From the NCBI RefSeq assembly GCF_017086405.1, contig NZ_CP070973.1:6542739-6606738 (forward strand): a stretch of DNA of 64,000 nucleotides, in the 5' to 3' direction. How positions within the stretch are numbered: position 1 is the first letter of the stretch; the number at the start of each line of letters is the position of its first letter. The notes beneath the pieces are model-generated. The model was not told where the DNA came from and did no database searches. It saw nothing but the letters and a program-made list of their open reading frames with translations. Position numbers and translations under genes: made by a program. This DNA comes from Mycobacterium gordonae. GTDB lineage: Bacteria; Actinomycetota; Actinomycetes; Mycobacteriales; Mycobacteriaceae. This document shows positions 1-8,282 of this stretch, in pieces.

Positions 1-146
1 TCCGCGGCGCAGACGCCGAGCTCGTCGGCCCGTGGACCGATGGCCTGCTGTTTGCGCTCGGCGGTCCGATCTACGCCGGCACCAACGAGATTCAGCGCAA
101 TATCATCTCCGAACGACTGCTCGGCCTACCCCGGGAGAAGCGCTGA
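1..146 (+). CDS. fadE31: Acyl-CoA dehydrogenase, C-terminal end (FadE31)
   Basis: Only the last 47 codons are present, ending in TGA at 144-146. The peptide carries the acyl-CoA dehydrogenase C-terminal signature (YAGTNEIQRNIISERLLGLP). The identity as FadE31 rests on position: it overlaps fadE32 by one base (TGATG) and heads the fadE31-32-33-aspB order known from M. tuberculosis Rv3562-Rv3565. These flavoenzymes are linked to late steps of cholesterol ring C/D degradation. The family call is firm, the paralogue number is inferred. Confidence 0.85.
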   Translation, partial: RGADAELVGPWTDGLLFALGGPIYAGTNEIQRNIISERLLGLPREKR

Positions 147-1081
147 TGGACTTCGCACTGGACGCGCAGCAGCGCGACTTCGCTGCCAGCATCGACGCGG
201 CCCTGGGTGCGGCGGATCTACCGGCCGCCGTGCGCGCCTGGTCGGCGGGCGACACCGCACCCGGCCTCAAAGTGTGGGCGCAACTGGCCAACCTCGGCAT
301 CACCGCCCTGATCGTGCCCGAGAAGTACGACGGTATCGATGCCTCGCCGGTGGACCTGGTGGTCGCGATGGAGCGACTCGGCCACTGGTGCGTGCCGGGG
401 CCGGTCACCGAGTCCATTGCCGTGGCCCCGATTCTGCTAGCCGACGACCAGCGCAGTGCGGGCCTGGCCGCCGGTGAGCTGATCGCCACCGTCGCACTGC
501 CGCCGGAGGTTCCGCGCGCCGTCGACGCCGACACCGCCGCTCTGGTGCTGCAGGCCGGTCAGGGCAGCGTCACCGCGGGCACACCGGGTGACCGCCACGA
601 CTCCGTCGATCCCAGCCGCCGTCTCCACGACGTCACCGCGACCGGTGCAGCCTGGTCGGCGGATACCGAAAAGGCCTACGAGTTCGGCGCGTTGGCCACC
701 GCCGCGCAGTTGATCGGCGCGGCCGAGGCACTGCTGGCGGGCAGTGTCGATTACGCGAAACAGCGGACCCAGTTCGGACGGCTGATCGGCTCGTATCAGG
801 CGATCAAACACAAGCTCGCCGACGTGCACATCGCGATCGAACTGGCCCGGCCGCTGGTGTACGGCGCGGCGGTGTCACTGGAACCGCGCGACGTCAGCGC
901 CGCCAAGGTCGCCGCCGGCGAGGCTGGTCTGCTCGCTGCGCGCTCGGCCCTGCAGACGCACGGCGCCATCGGCTTCACCCAGGAACACGATCTGTCGCTG
1001 TTGCTGCTGCGCGTGCAGGCCCTGCGGTCCGCCTGGGGCACAACGCAATCGCACCGACGCCGAGTGTTGGAGGCGCTCTGA
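146..1081 (+). CDS. fadE32: Acyl-CoA dehydrogenase FadE32
   Basis: Flavin-dependent acyl-CoA dehydrogenase of 311 residues. The start is ATG 146, inside the TGATG overlap with the preceding stop; an in-frame extension to 32 would lie within fadE31 and was rejected. The N-terminal helical domain begins FALDAQQRDFAASID. The C-terminal domain has the RTQFGRLIGSYQAIKHKLAD signature and a QTHGAIGFTQEHDL segment. It is shorter than a stand-alone dehydrogenase, as expected for one partner of the mycobacterial alpha2-beta2 FadE heterotetramers. It overlaps fadE33 through ATGA at 1078-1081, so translation is probably coupled. The exact substrate, a late steroid-ring CoA ester, is inferred from context. 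Confidence 0.9.
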   Translation: MDFALDAQQRDFAASIDAALGAADLPAAVRAWSAGDTAPGLKVWAQLANLGITALIVPEKYDGIDASPVDLVVAMERLGHWCVPGPVTESIAVAPILLADDQRSAGLAAGELIATVALPPEVPRAVDADTAALVLQAGQGSVTAGTPGDRHDSVDPSRRLHDVTATGAAWSADTEKAYEFGALATAAQLIGAAEALLAGSVDYAKQRTQFGRLIGSYQAIKHKLADVHIAIELARPLVYGAAVSLEPRDVSAAKVAAGEAGLLAARSALQTHGAIGFTQEHDLSLLLLRVQALRSAWGTTQSHRRRVLEAL

Positions 1082-2040
1082 TGAGCACGTCGTCAGACGA
1101 ACGGGAAATGCTGCGCGAAACCGTTGCGGCCCTGGTGGCCAAACACGCCGGCCCGGCAGCGGTACGCGCCGCGATCGAGTCCGAGCGCGGCTATGACGAG
1201 TCGCTGTGGCAGCTGTTGTGCGAGCAGGTCGGCGCGGCGGCTCTGGTGGTCCCCGAGGAGCTGGGCGGGGCCGGTGGCGAACTGGCCGATGCGGCAACGG
1301 TTCTGCGGGAACTCGGGCGCGCCCTGGTGCCGTCCCCGCTACTGGGCACCACGCTGGCCGAACTGGCGCTGCTCGCCGGCACCGAACCCGATGCCGACAC
1401 GCTGACCGCACTCGCCGAAGGCACGTCCATCGGGGCATTAGTGCTCGACCCGGGCTATGTGGTCAACGGCGAAATCGCCGACGTCGTGGTCGCCGCCACC
1501 GATGGTCAGCTGACCAGGTGGACCGGGTTCAGCGCCGAGCCCGTCGCCACTATGGACGTCACCCGCCGGCTCGCTCGACTTGAGCCCGAGGACACCCGGC
1601 CGGTGGGCGACGATCCGGGGCTGTCCCACTTCGCGGCAATACTGTTGGCCGCCGAGCAGATCGGTGCCGCGGAGCGATGCCTTGACCTCACCGTCGAGTA
1701 CACCAAGAGCCGGGTGCAGTTCGGCCGGCCCATCGGCAGCTTCCAGGCGCTCAAGCATCGGATGGCCGACCTCTACGTCGCGGTCAGCGCGGCTCGCGCC
1801 GTCGTCGACGACGCCTGCGCCGCGCCCACCCCGACCAACGCCGCCACCGCCCGACTGGCGGCCACCGAAGCGCTGAACGCCGTTGCGGCCGAAGGTATCC
1901 AGCTGCACGGCGGTATCGCGATCACCTGGGAACACGACATGCATCTGTATTTCAAACGGGCTCATGGCAGTGCCCATCTGCTTGACTCGCCGCGACAGCT
2001 GCTGGGCCGATTGGAATCCGAAGTACTCTCGACATCGTGA
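1081..2040 (+). CDS. fadE33: Acyl-CoA dehydrogenase FadE33
   Basis: Second half-size acyl-CoA dehydrogenase (319 residues) in the same operon. It has the family segments SRVQFGRPIGSFQALKHRMA and IQLHGGIAITWEHDMHLYFK. The start ATG overlaps the fadE32 stop, and its own stop overlaps the aspB GTG, so the four genes from fadE31 to aspB form one overlapping transcription unit. In M. tuberculosis FadE31, FadE32 and FadE33 are reported to associate with one another in cholesterol catabolism. The same division of FAD-binding and catalytic roles is assumed here, not shown. Confidence 0.9.
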   Translation: MSTSSDEREMLRETVAALVAKHAGPAAVRAAIESERGYDESLWQLLCEQVGAAALVVPEELGGAGGELADAATVLRELGRALVPSPLLGTTLAELALLAGTEPDADTLTALAEGTSIGALVLDPGYVVNGEIADVVVAATDGQLTRWTGFSAEPVATMDVTRRLARLEPEDTRPVGDDPGLSHFAAILLAAEQIGAAERCLDLTVEYTKSRVQFGRPIGSFQALKHRMADLYVAVSAARAVVDDACAAPTPTNAATARLAATEALNAVAAEGIQLHGGIAITWEHDMHLYFKRAHGSAHLLDSPRQLLGRLESEVLSTS

Positions 2041-3203
2041 ACCAGCACGTCGCCCAGCGAGCCGGCATACCGCCGTTCTACGTGATGGACGTGTGGCTGG
2101 CGGCGGCCGAGCGCCAGCGCACCCACGGCGACTTGGTGAACCTGTCCGCCGGACAGCCCAGCGTGGGCGCCCCGGAACCGGTGCGCGCCGCCGCCGCTGC
2201 GGCGCTGCATCTCAACCAACTGGGCTACACCGTGGCGCTGGGCATTCCGGAGCTGCGTGCCGCAATCGCCGCGGATTATCGGCGCCAGCACGGTATTTCT
2301 GTCGAGGCCGATGCGGTGGTGATCACCACCGGTTCCTCGGGCGGCTTTCTGCTGGCGTTCCTGGCCTGCTTCGACGTCGGCGACCGGGTGGCGATGGCCA
2401 GCCCCGGCTACCCGTGCTACCGAAACATCCTGTCGGCGTTGGGATGTGAGGTGGTGGAAATTCCCTGCGGGCCGCAGACCCGGTTCCAGCCCACTGCGCA
2501 GCTGCTCGCCGACCTGGATCCCCCGGTCAAGGGCGTCATCGTGGCCAGTCCGGCCAATCCCACCGGCACCGTGATACCACCAGAAGAACTGGCCGCCATC
2601 GCCTCGTGGTGCGACCAGTCCGGGGTGCGGCTGATCAGTGACGAGGTCTACCACGGCCTGGTCTACGACGGCGCGCCGCAGACCAGCTGCGCATGGCAGA
2701 CATCGCGAAACGCGCTGATCGTCAACAGCTTCTCCAAGTACTTCGCCATGACCGGGTGGCGGCTCGGCTGGCTGGTGGTGCCCACCGAGCTGCGCCGCGC
2801 GGTGGACTGCCTCACCGGAAACTTCACCATTTGTCCGCCGGTGCTGTCGCAGATCGCCGCGGTATCGGCCTTCAGCCCCGAGTCGATAGCCGAGGCCGAG
2901 GCGAACCTGCATCACTATTCGGTCAACCGCTCGATGCTGTTGGACGGCCTGCGCCGAATTGGCGTCGACCGGCTGGCGCCGACCGACGGCGCGTTCTACG
3001 TCTACGCCGATGTCTCGGACTTCACCACCGACTCGTTGACGTTCTGCTCGAAGCTGCTGAACGAAACCGGTGTAGCCATCGCCCCTGGCATCGATTTCGA
3101 TCCGGCCCGGGGCAACTCCTACGTCCGGTTGTCGTTCGCCGGGCCCACGAGCGATATCGAAGCCGCCCTACGCCGAATCGGCGCCTGGTTGCCGAGCCAG
3201 TAG
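2037..3203 (+). CDS. aspB: PLP-dependent aminotransferase (AspB/Rv3565-like)
   Basis: Class I/II aminotransferase of 388 residues starting at GTG 2037 in a 4-bp GTGA overlap with fadE33. It contains the cofactor-binding segment ASPANPTGTVIPPEEL, the aspartate segment LISDEVYHGLVYDG, and the Schiff-base lysine in NSFSKYFAMTGWRLGW (about K234). It is placed in the steroid regulon by operon structure only; its amino donor and acceptor are unknown. The 3' end overlaps the convergent nat gene by 36 bp (3168-3203). Confidence 0.88.
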   Translation: MNQHVAQRAGIPPFYVMDVWLAAAERQRTHGDLVNLSAGQPSVGAPEPVRAAAAAALHLNQLGYTVALGIPELRAAIAADYRRQHGISVEADAVVITTGSSGGFLLAFLACFDVGDRVAMASPGYPCYRNILSALGCEVVEIPCGPQTRFQPTAQLLADLDPPVKGVIVASPANPTGTVIPPEELAAIASWCDQSGVRLISDEVYHGLVYDGAPQTSCAWQTSRNALIVNSFSKYFAMTGWRLGWLVVPTELRRAVDCLTGNFTICPPVLSQIAAVSAFSPESIAEAEANLHHYSVNRSMLLDGLRRIGVDRLAPTDGAFYVYADVSDFTTDSLTFCSKLLNETGVAIAPGIDFDPARGNSYVRLSFAGPTSDIEAALRRIGAWLPSQ

Positions 3204-4010
3204 CGCGTCCAGCCGGGCTTCGAGGCCACCCGGGTCGGGCACATCGATACCGAACCGGGTGCGCACGATATCCACCACCGCGGCCGCGTCGCCGAGCACG
3301 GTCTTCGCGCTGCCGTCGGCGCGGTGGATCGTCAGGATGCGACCGGCCAGGTTCATCCGGGCGTCGTCGGTGACCGCGGCCACCATCAGACCGGTCACGA
3401 AATGCGAGGACGGGTGTGTGGAGACGTACCAGCTGCCCACGGTCAGATCGATTTCCGGGCGGGTCTGCGTGGTGAACTCGTACAGCGACTGCCATTGGTC
3501 ACGGACCTGGGCCTGCAGAACCAACCCGTCGCCACGATCTTCCAGCCGGAACGGCTCATGCATCGTCTGCTGCACCCCGCCGATCGCCATCCGCAGCGGC
3601 GAGGTGGGTGTCTGGCCGCCGAACCCGACATCGACCAGATACGGTCCCTCGCTACCGGGGAAGGTCACCGCGAGCAGGGTGTGGGTCTGAGCGGGAACCG
3701 GCGCATCCGGCGGATTCATCCACACCACGCGACCCCCGAACCGGCGAACCTGGAAACCCAGTTGAGCCAGCACATGGCCCAACAGACCGTTCTGCTCGTA
3801 GCAGTAGCCGCCGCGGCGCCGACGAACCAGCTTGTCGCTCAACGCATCCACGCTAAGATCGGCGACCGGCAGGCCCATGAACGGGTCGAGGTTCTCGAAC
3901 GGAATGGTGCGGGTGTGGGCGGTCACCAGAGCCTGCAGCACGTCCAGGGTCGGCTCGGTGGCCCCGTCGTAGCCGACCCTGTCGAAGTATGCGCTCAGAT
4001 CTACTGCCAT
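3168..4010 (-). CDS. nat: Arylamine N-acetyltransferase
   Basis: Acetyl-CoA (or propionyl-CoA) dependent arylamine N-acetyltransferase of 280 residues. The catalytic triad is visible as C70 (RRGGYCYEQNG), H110 (AQTHTLLAV) and D127 (YLVDVGFGG), the same numbering as the mycobacterial enzymes. The start is ATG 4010 (MAVDLSAYFDRV); the longer open frame upstream to 4769 is an artefact inside the kinase gene. In M. tuberculosis nat is the last gene of the hsaADCB-nat operon and affects cholesterol metabolism. Here about 16.5 kb of inserted DNA separates it from hsaB, so it must have its own promoter in 4011-4106. Confidence 0.93.
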   Translation of the reverse strand: MAVDLSAYFDRVGYDGATEPTLDVLQALVTAHTRTIPFENLDPFMGLPVADLSVDALSDKLVRRRRGGYCYEQNGLLGHVLAQLGFQVRRFGGRVVWMNPPDAPVPAQTHTLLAVTFPGSEGPYLVDVGFGGQTPTSPLRMAIGGVQQTMHEPFRLEDRGDGLVLQAQVRDQWQSLYEFTTQTRPEIDLTVGSWYVSTHPSSHFVTGLMVAAVTDDARMNLAGRILTIHRADGSAKTVLGDAAAVVDIVRTRFGIDVPDPGGLEARLDALLARQPGADSA

Positions 4011-4106
4011 GAAGCCATTCTGACCTGAACCGCGACTACCTAGGGTCGGGTTCGCTACTGTTGACGTCGCGAAACGTCCATCGCTGCGGAGGGGAAGCAC
4101 CAGCAC

Positions 4107-7100
4107 ATGCCTGAGGAATCCGACGGCGCGCCCGTAACAGGCGGCATCGCAGACGAACTCACCGCGGCCGGATTCGAGGATGCCCGACAGGTCGGCCGTG
4201 GTGGCGCCGGGGTGATCTACCGCTGCTACGAGACGGCACTGGGACGAAACGTCGCGGTGAAGGTGTTGCCGTCCCACTTCGACGAGGAGAGCCGGGAGCG
4301 CTTTCTGCGGGAGGGCTACGCGATGGGCGGGCTCTCCGGGCATCCGAACATCGTGCACATCCTGCGCGTCGGGATGACCATCAGCAACCGCCCCTACATC
4401 GTCATGCCCTACCACGCCGCGGATTCCCTCGCGGTCCGGCTGCGCCATGAGGGGCCCATCCCATGGCCCGAGGCGCTGCGTATCGGGGTGAAGCTCTGCG
4501 GGGCACTGGAAACCGCGCACCGCAACGGCACCCTGCACCGCGATATCAAGCCGGCGAACGTGCTCATCAACGATTACGGCGAGCCGCAGTTGAGCGACTT
4601 CGGCATCGCCCACATCGAAGGCGGATACGAGACCGCGACCGGGTTCTTCTCCGGCACGATCGACTACACCGCTCCGGAGGTGATGACCGGTAACCCCGCC
4701 ACGGTCGCCGCTGACATCTATTCGCTGGGGGCCACGATCTACGCGCTGATCGCCGGCAATGCCGCGCATGAGCGTCGCAAGGGCGAAGACCTAATTGCCC
4801 AGTATCTGCGGATCAGTTCCACTGGCATCCCGGACATGCGGCCAGACGGGATCCCCGACGCCGTGTGTTCGGCGATCGAGCATGCGATGTCAATCGATCC
4901 GGAGAAGCGGCCGGCGTCCGCCGAGGAATTCGGGCGTGAGTTGCAGGCCGCGCAGCGCGCCAGCGGATTGAAGCCCGACGCGATGGCCATCACCAGTATG
5001 GGCGACAACACCGGGCGCACGTCCATCGCGGGGCCGGGCGTCTCGGCGAGCCCGCCGGCGGGGACCGGCGAGACACGGCAAATCCCGCCGCCGCGCCGGG
5101 ACGCAGTTTTTGAAGGCCCCACGTCCGCGATCAGCCGTTCGATCCCTCCGCCGGCCGCCGAGCCCGGCGTCGCGGAGAACCCTGCCGAAGCCGCGCGAAT
5201 GCTGCGCGATGCGCACGGCACCCACAGGCAGGCCCAGGTCCCGCCGGCACCGGCGTCGGCCACTCCCCCCGCCAGGGCGGCGAGCAACAAGAAGTTTCTG
5301 CTGATCGGGGCGGCGATCCTGGTGGTCCTGCTGCTGGTCGCCGGCGGAGTGTTCCTTGCGATGCCCGACGACAAGAAGAACACCACCGCCAATAGCCAGT
5401 CGCGGACTCAGGCGCCGGTGGTGTGGAAACCCATTACCAATGCGCGGATCGCCCGCGATGCGGTGGCGACGACGCAATCCGATGGCACCATCTGGATCTT
5501 CGGCGGCGTCGGAAGCGACGGCAACGTCACCGGACGCCACGAGGGATACGACCCGGCCATCGACGAATGGAAGGGCGGCGACGACCTTCCGGTCCCGGTT
5601 CAGCGCGCTATGGCGGTGACGTGGCAGGGCAACCCGGTGGTGCTCGGCGGCTGGAAGACGACCGGTACCAAACCTGTTGCGACCGATCAGGTTTGGCGGG
5701 TGGTCAATAGCCACTGGGTGGAGTTGCCACACCTGCTGCAGCCCAGGGCCGCCGCGGCCGCGGCGGTGGTCGGCGACCGGATCATCGTGACCGGTGGTGT
5801 GGACGCCGGCGGCGCGCTGCTGAACACGACCGAAGTCTTCGACGGTAATTCGTGGACGCTAGGCGCTCCACTGCCGACGCCGAGGCAGTTGCTCGCCGCA
5901 GCCACCAACGGCAAGTTGGTGTACGCGGTCGGCGGAGCCAGCGGCAGCACCGATTCGGCCGCGGTGGAGGCATACGACCCGGACGCGAAAACATGGACGA
6001 CGTTGCCGCCGTTGCCACGGCCCCGCAGCGATCTCGGCGTGGCGATCGCCGACGGACGTCTGGTCGCGGCCGGCGGCTTGTCCGGCGGCGAGGTGCTCAA
6101 GAGCGTGTCGGTGTTCGACCTCATGGCGAAGAACTGGGATTCTCTGCCCGACATGGCGAGCGCACGGCACGGGATGGCCGTGGCCGCGGTGGAGAAGACG
6201 GTCTACGCGATCGGCGGCGCGAGCGGGCCGGGTGACCAGCAGGTGGTGTCGTCGGCCGAAGCGTTGACGTTGCCGGCCCGCAAGACTCAGCCCGCCGCCC
6301 AATGGCGCAGCCTGCCGGACGCGAAGAGTCCCCGGCTGATGATGGCTTGGACGGTGCAGGGCGACAAGATCTGGCTGATCAGCGGGCTCTACAACGGATC
6401 GGTCCTGACCACGGTCGAAAGCTACGACCCGCGCAGCGGCGTCTGGGAAACCGGGCCGCCATTGCCCATCCCGCTGCACCACGCCGCAGCGGCCACGTAC
6501 CGCAACGAGGTGGTGGTGCTCGGCGGTGCCAGCGACAACATCGCCGACGCCTCTAACAAGGTCTTCGCGTTGCGTGGCGGGAGCTGGGTTGAGTTGGCGA
6601 GCCTCACCCACCCGCGGGCCGCGCCGGCCGCCGCGGTGGTCGGCGACAAGCTCGTGGTAGTCGGTGGGCAGAACGCCAAGCAAGTGGTGCCCCAGACCGA
6701 GGTCTTCGACGGCAACTCGTGGAAGGACGCGGCGAACATGCCGACCCCGCGGGAGCACCTTGCGGCGGTGTCGGACGGCACCTATGTGTACACCGTCGGC
6801 GGCCGGTTCCTGTCGGCCGACAAGAATTCCGCCGCCTTCGAGCGCTACGACCCGCAAGCGGATGCCTGGACCAAGTTGGTCGACATGCCGACGCCGCGTG
6901 GAAGTTACGGCGCGACGTTCATCGACGGCCGGGTCGTGGCGGTCGGCGGTGAGGAACCGACCCAGGTGCTGGCCGTGGTGGAGGCCTATGACATCGCCGA
7001 CGGCAAATGGTCGACGTTGCCGCCGATGCCGACCGCGCGCCACGGCGAGGCGGTCGCGACGGTTGGTAGCACGATCTACGTGATCGGCGGCGCAAACCGG

Positions 7101-7151
7101 CCGTCGCACGAGGGCGGTACCGCGACGGTTGAGGCACTGGACTTCATGTAG
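4107..7151 (+). CDS. Transmembrane Ser/Thr protein kinase with Kelch-repeat sensor domain
   Basis: A 1014-residue protein with ATG 4107 behind a GGAGGGG ribosome site (4087-4094). Residues about 27-280 are a Hanks-type kinase: glycine loop GRGGAGVIYRC, K52, HRD at 144-146, DFG at 164-166, APE at 189-191. The N-terminus resembles PknK. A proline-rich linker follows, then one hydrophobic segment at about 396-417. Residues about 430-1013 are roughly a dozen Kelch repeats (GG followed by a tyrosine, an aspartate-proline pair and a tryptophan), enough for two six-bladed propellers. The predicted topology is a cytoplasmic kinase and an extracytoplasmic propeller. There are no PASTA domains. Ligand and substrates are unknown. 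Confidence 0.9.
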   Translation: MPEESDGAPVTGGIADELTAAGFEDARQVGRGGAGVIYRCYETALGRNVAVKVLPSHFDEESRERFLREGYAMGGLSGHPNIVHILRVGMTISNRPYIVMPYHAADSLAVRLRHEGPIPWPEALRIGVKLCGALETAHRNGTLHRDIKPANVLINDYGEPQLSDFGIAHIEGGYETATGFFSGTIDYTAPEVMTGNPATVAADIYSLGATIYALIAGNAAHERRKGEDLIAQYLRISSTGIPDMRPDGIPDAVCSAIEHAMSIDPEKRPASAEEFGRELQAAQRASGLKPDAMAITSMGDNTGRTSIAGPGVSASPPAGTGETRQIPPPRRDAVFEGPTSAISRSIPPPAAEPGVAENPAEAARMLRDAHGTHRQAQVPPAPASATPPARAASNKKFLLIGAAILVVLLLVAGGVFLAMPDDKKNTTANSQSRTQAPVVWKPITNARIARDAVATTQSDGTIWIFGGVGSDGNVTGRHEGYDPAIDEWKGGDDLPVPVQRAMAVTWQGNPVVLGGWKTTGTKPVATDQVWRVVNSHWVELPHLLQPRAAAAAAVVGDRIIVTGGVDAGGALLNTTEVFDGNSWTLGAPLPTPRQLLAAATNGKLVYAVGGASGSTDSAAVEAYDPDAKTWTTLPPLPRPRSDLGVAIADGRLVAAGGLSGGEVLKSVSVFDLMAKNWDSLPDMASARHGMAVAAVEKTVYAIGGASGPGDQQVVSSAEALTLPARKTQPAAQWRSLPDAKSPRLMMAWTVQGDKIWLISGLYNGSVLTTVESYDPRSGVWETGPPLPIPLHHAAAATYRNEVVVLGGASDNIADASNKVFALRGGSWVELASLTHPRAAPAAAVVGDKLVVVGGQNAKQVVPQTEVFDGNSWKDAANMPTPREHLAAVSDGTYVYTVGGRFLSADKNSAAFERYDPQADAWTKLVDMPTPRGSYGATFIDGRVVAVGGEEPTQVLAVVEAYDIADGKWSTLPPMPTARHGEAVATVGSTIYVIGGANRPSHEGGTATVEALDFM

Positions 7152-7177
7152 CACTTCCCGGTGCTTGTTTTATTTTT
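7150..7177 (+). terminator. Probable intrinsic terminator after the Kelch kinase
   Basis: A short stem AGCAC / GTGCT with loop TTCCCG starts within the kinase stop codon and is followed by the T-rich run TGTTTTATTTTT (7166-7177). A stem plus T tract is uncommon in mycobacteria. The stem is only 5 bp, so strength is uncertain. Confidence 0.5.
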
Positions 7178-7257
7178 GTGGAATATGGGGATTCGCTCCA
7201 GACGGCCTGCAGACGGCCACCGCACAACAGCAAACCGTCCTATCACTGGAGCTCCCC

Positions 7258-7704
7258 ATGAGTACCGGCACTATCGTCTTGATCGTGATCGCCGCGCTAG
7301 TCGTCGTCGCGGTGATCGTTGGCTTGATCGTCTTGTCCACCAAGGCAAAACGGCGTCGGCAGATTCAGCAAGCCGAGGAGATACGCGAGCAGGCCAGAGT
7401 GGAGTCCGCCCGCCTGGAGCGCCGCGAGGCGCTGGCCGAGGAGACCGCCGCGCGGGCCCGTGCCGCCCAAGCCGAGGCGGAGGCCAAGGCCGCCGAGGCC
7501 AAGCGCCTGCAGGATCGCGCAGCCGCCCATCAGAGCGAGGCCGCCACGTCGCGCGAACAGCTCGACGAGCAGTGGAAGCGGGCCGACACCATCGACCCGA
7601 ACACCAGGCTGGAGAACGCCGAGCAGTCGCAGACCCGCGACGACATTGTGACCCGCGAAGGTTCCTACGGCGACACCGATCACTTCCGCGGGGCGCGCAC
7701 CTGA
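7258..7704 (+). CDS. Small membrane-anchored coiled-coil protein, unknown function
   Basis: A 148-residue protein; ATG 7258 has GGAG six bases upstream, and the open frame extending upstream to 7129 crosses the kinase end. The N-terminus is a single membrane helix (about residues 4-26), a basic stretch KAKRRRQ, then a long Ala/Glu/Arg-rich coiled coil to about residue 120 and an acidic polar tail. The composition suggests an inner-membrane scaffold or stress protein with a cytoplasmic rod. I recognise no catalytic motif. It lies downstream of the kinase, but a likely terminator separates the two. Confidence 0.75.
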   Translation: MSTGTIVLIVIAALVVVAVIVGLIVLSTKAKRRRQIQQAEEIREQARVESARLERREALAEETAARARAAQAEAEAKAAEAKRLQDRAAAHQSEAATSREQLDEQWKRADTIDPNTRLENAEQSQTRDDIVTREGSYGDTDHFRGART

Positions 7705-7732
7705 CCGGTGGCACCGCTGGCGTACCGGGCCG

Positions 7733-8089
7733 TCAGTCGAAAAAGAGTTCGCCGAAGCTACCCTTCGACTGACGTCCCGAAAGCTGTTGCACCACCCAGT
7801 GATTCATCGACACGCCCTGTTCGTTTGCTTCGATGACGAGCCGGGTGTGTAACGCGCGCGATGTTCGCACGACGAAAGTACCGCTGTGGTCACGCTCGGT
7901 CAGTGGCGGCGGCGCCTCGCTGCCTTCTTCTCGGCAGGTCTCTAGGTGCCGTTCGATTGCCTCCGCCGCCAGCGCGACGGCCTGCTGAGCCAGCGGCGCG
8001 CGTTCGGTCAGAAACGGTAACTCAAGGCACTTAGCAAGGTACGCGTCGTATTCCGGACACCACTCGACGCGGAATGTGTAGCGGTTCAC
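7733..8089 (-). CDS. HicB-like protein (RNase H-like fold plus ribbon-helix-helix tail)
   Basis: A 118-residue protein starting at GTG 8089. The N-terminal part (YTFRVEWCPEYDAYLAKCLE) matches the HicB fold of HicAB toxin-antitoxin systems. The C-terminal part (GTFVVRTSRALHTRLVIEAN, then NHWVVQQL) is the DNA-binding helix region seen in HicB-family proteins. No HicA-type toxin of about 60-80 residues is visible on either side, so it is an orphan antitoxin-like regulator. It ends 28 bp from the convergent coiled-coil gene. Two GATATC-based inverted repeats lie upstream of its start and are candidate operators. Confidence 0.75.
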   Translation of the reverse strand: MNRYTFRVEWCPEYDAYLAKCLELPFLTERAPLAQQAVALAAEAIERHLETCREEGSEAPPPLTERDHSGTFVVRTSRALHTRLVIEANEQGVSMNHWVVQQLSGRQSKGSFGELFFD

Positions 8090-8210
8090 GTCGAACTGGG
8101 TAGCACGGCGACGCTGATCTCACCAGTCACTGGCGATGGCCGGTGGGTCCGGCGCGATCACAGCAGTCACTTTGGCAGCGGAAAGCCAGGGCACAAGTCC
8201 CTCGCGAAGT

Positions 8211-8269
8211 CGATATCGCCGGTGATATCAGATCCATGCCCGCGGACGTGATATTGCCGGCGATATCAC
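8211..8269. promoter_or_regulatory. Two tandem GATATC inverted repeats, candidate operator
   Basis: Repeat 1 is GATATC-GCCGGT-GATATC (8212-8229). Repeat 2 is a 22-bp near-palindrome, GTGATAT at 8248-8254 and ATATCAC at 8263-8269 around TGCCGGCG. The half-site spacing is 12 bp within both pairs. They lie between the divergent HicB-like start (8089) and the CHAD gene 3' end (8283). HicB proteins usually autoregulate, so the HicB-like gene is the best candidate partner. That link is inference. Confidence 0.5.
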
Positions 8270-8282
8270 GTTTCAGACGATG

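Noticed and set aside
4011..4769. N-terminal extension of nat into the kinase gene
   Set aside because: Antisense to a well-supported kinase domain; the ATG at 4010 gives exact family length and triad numbering.
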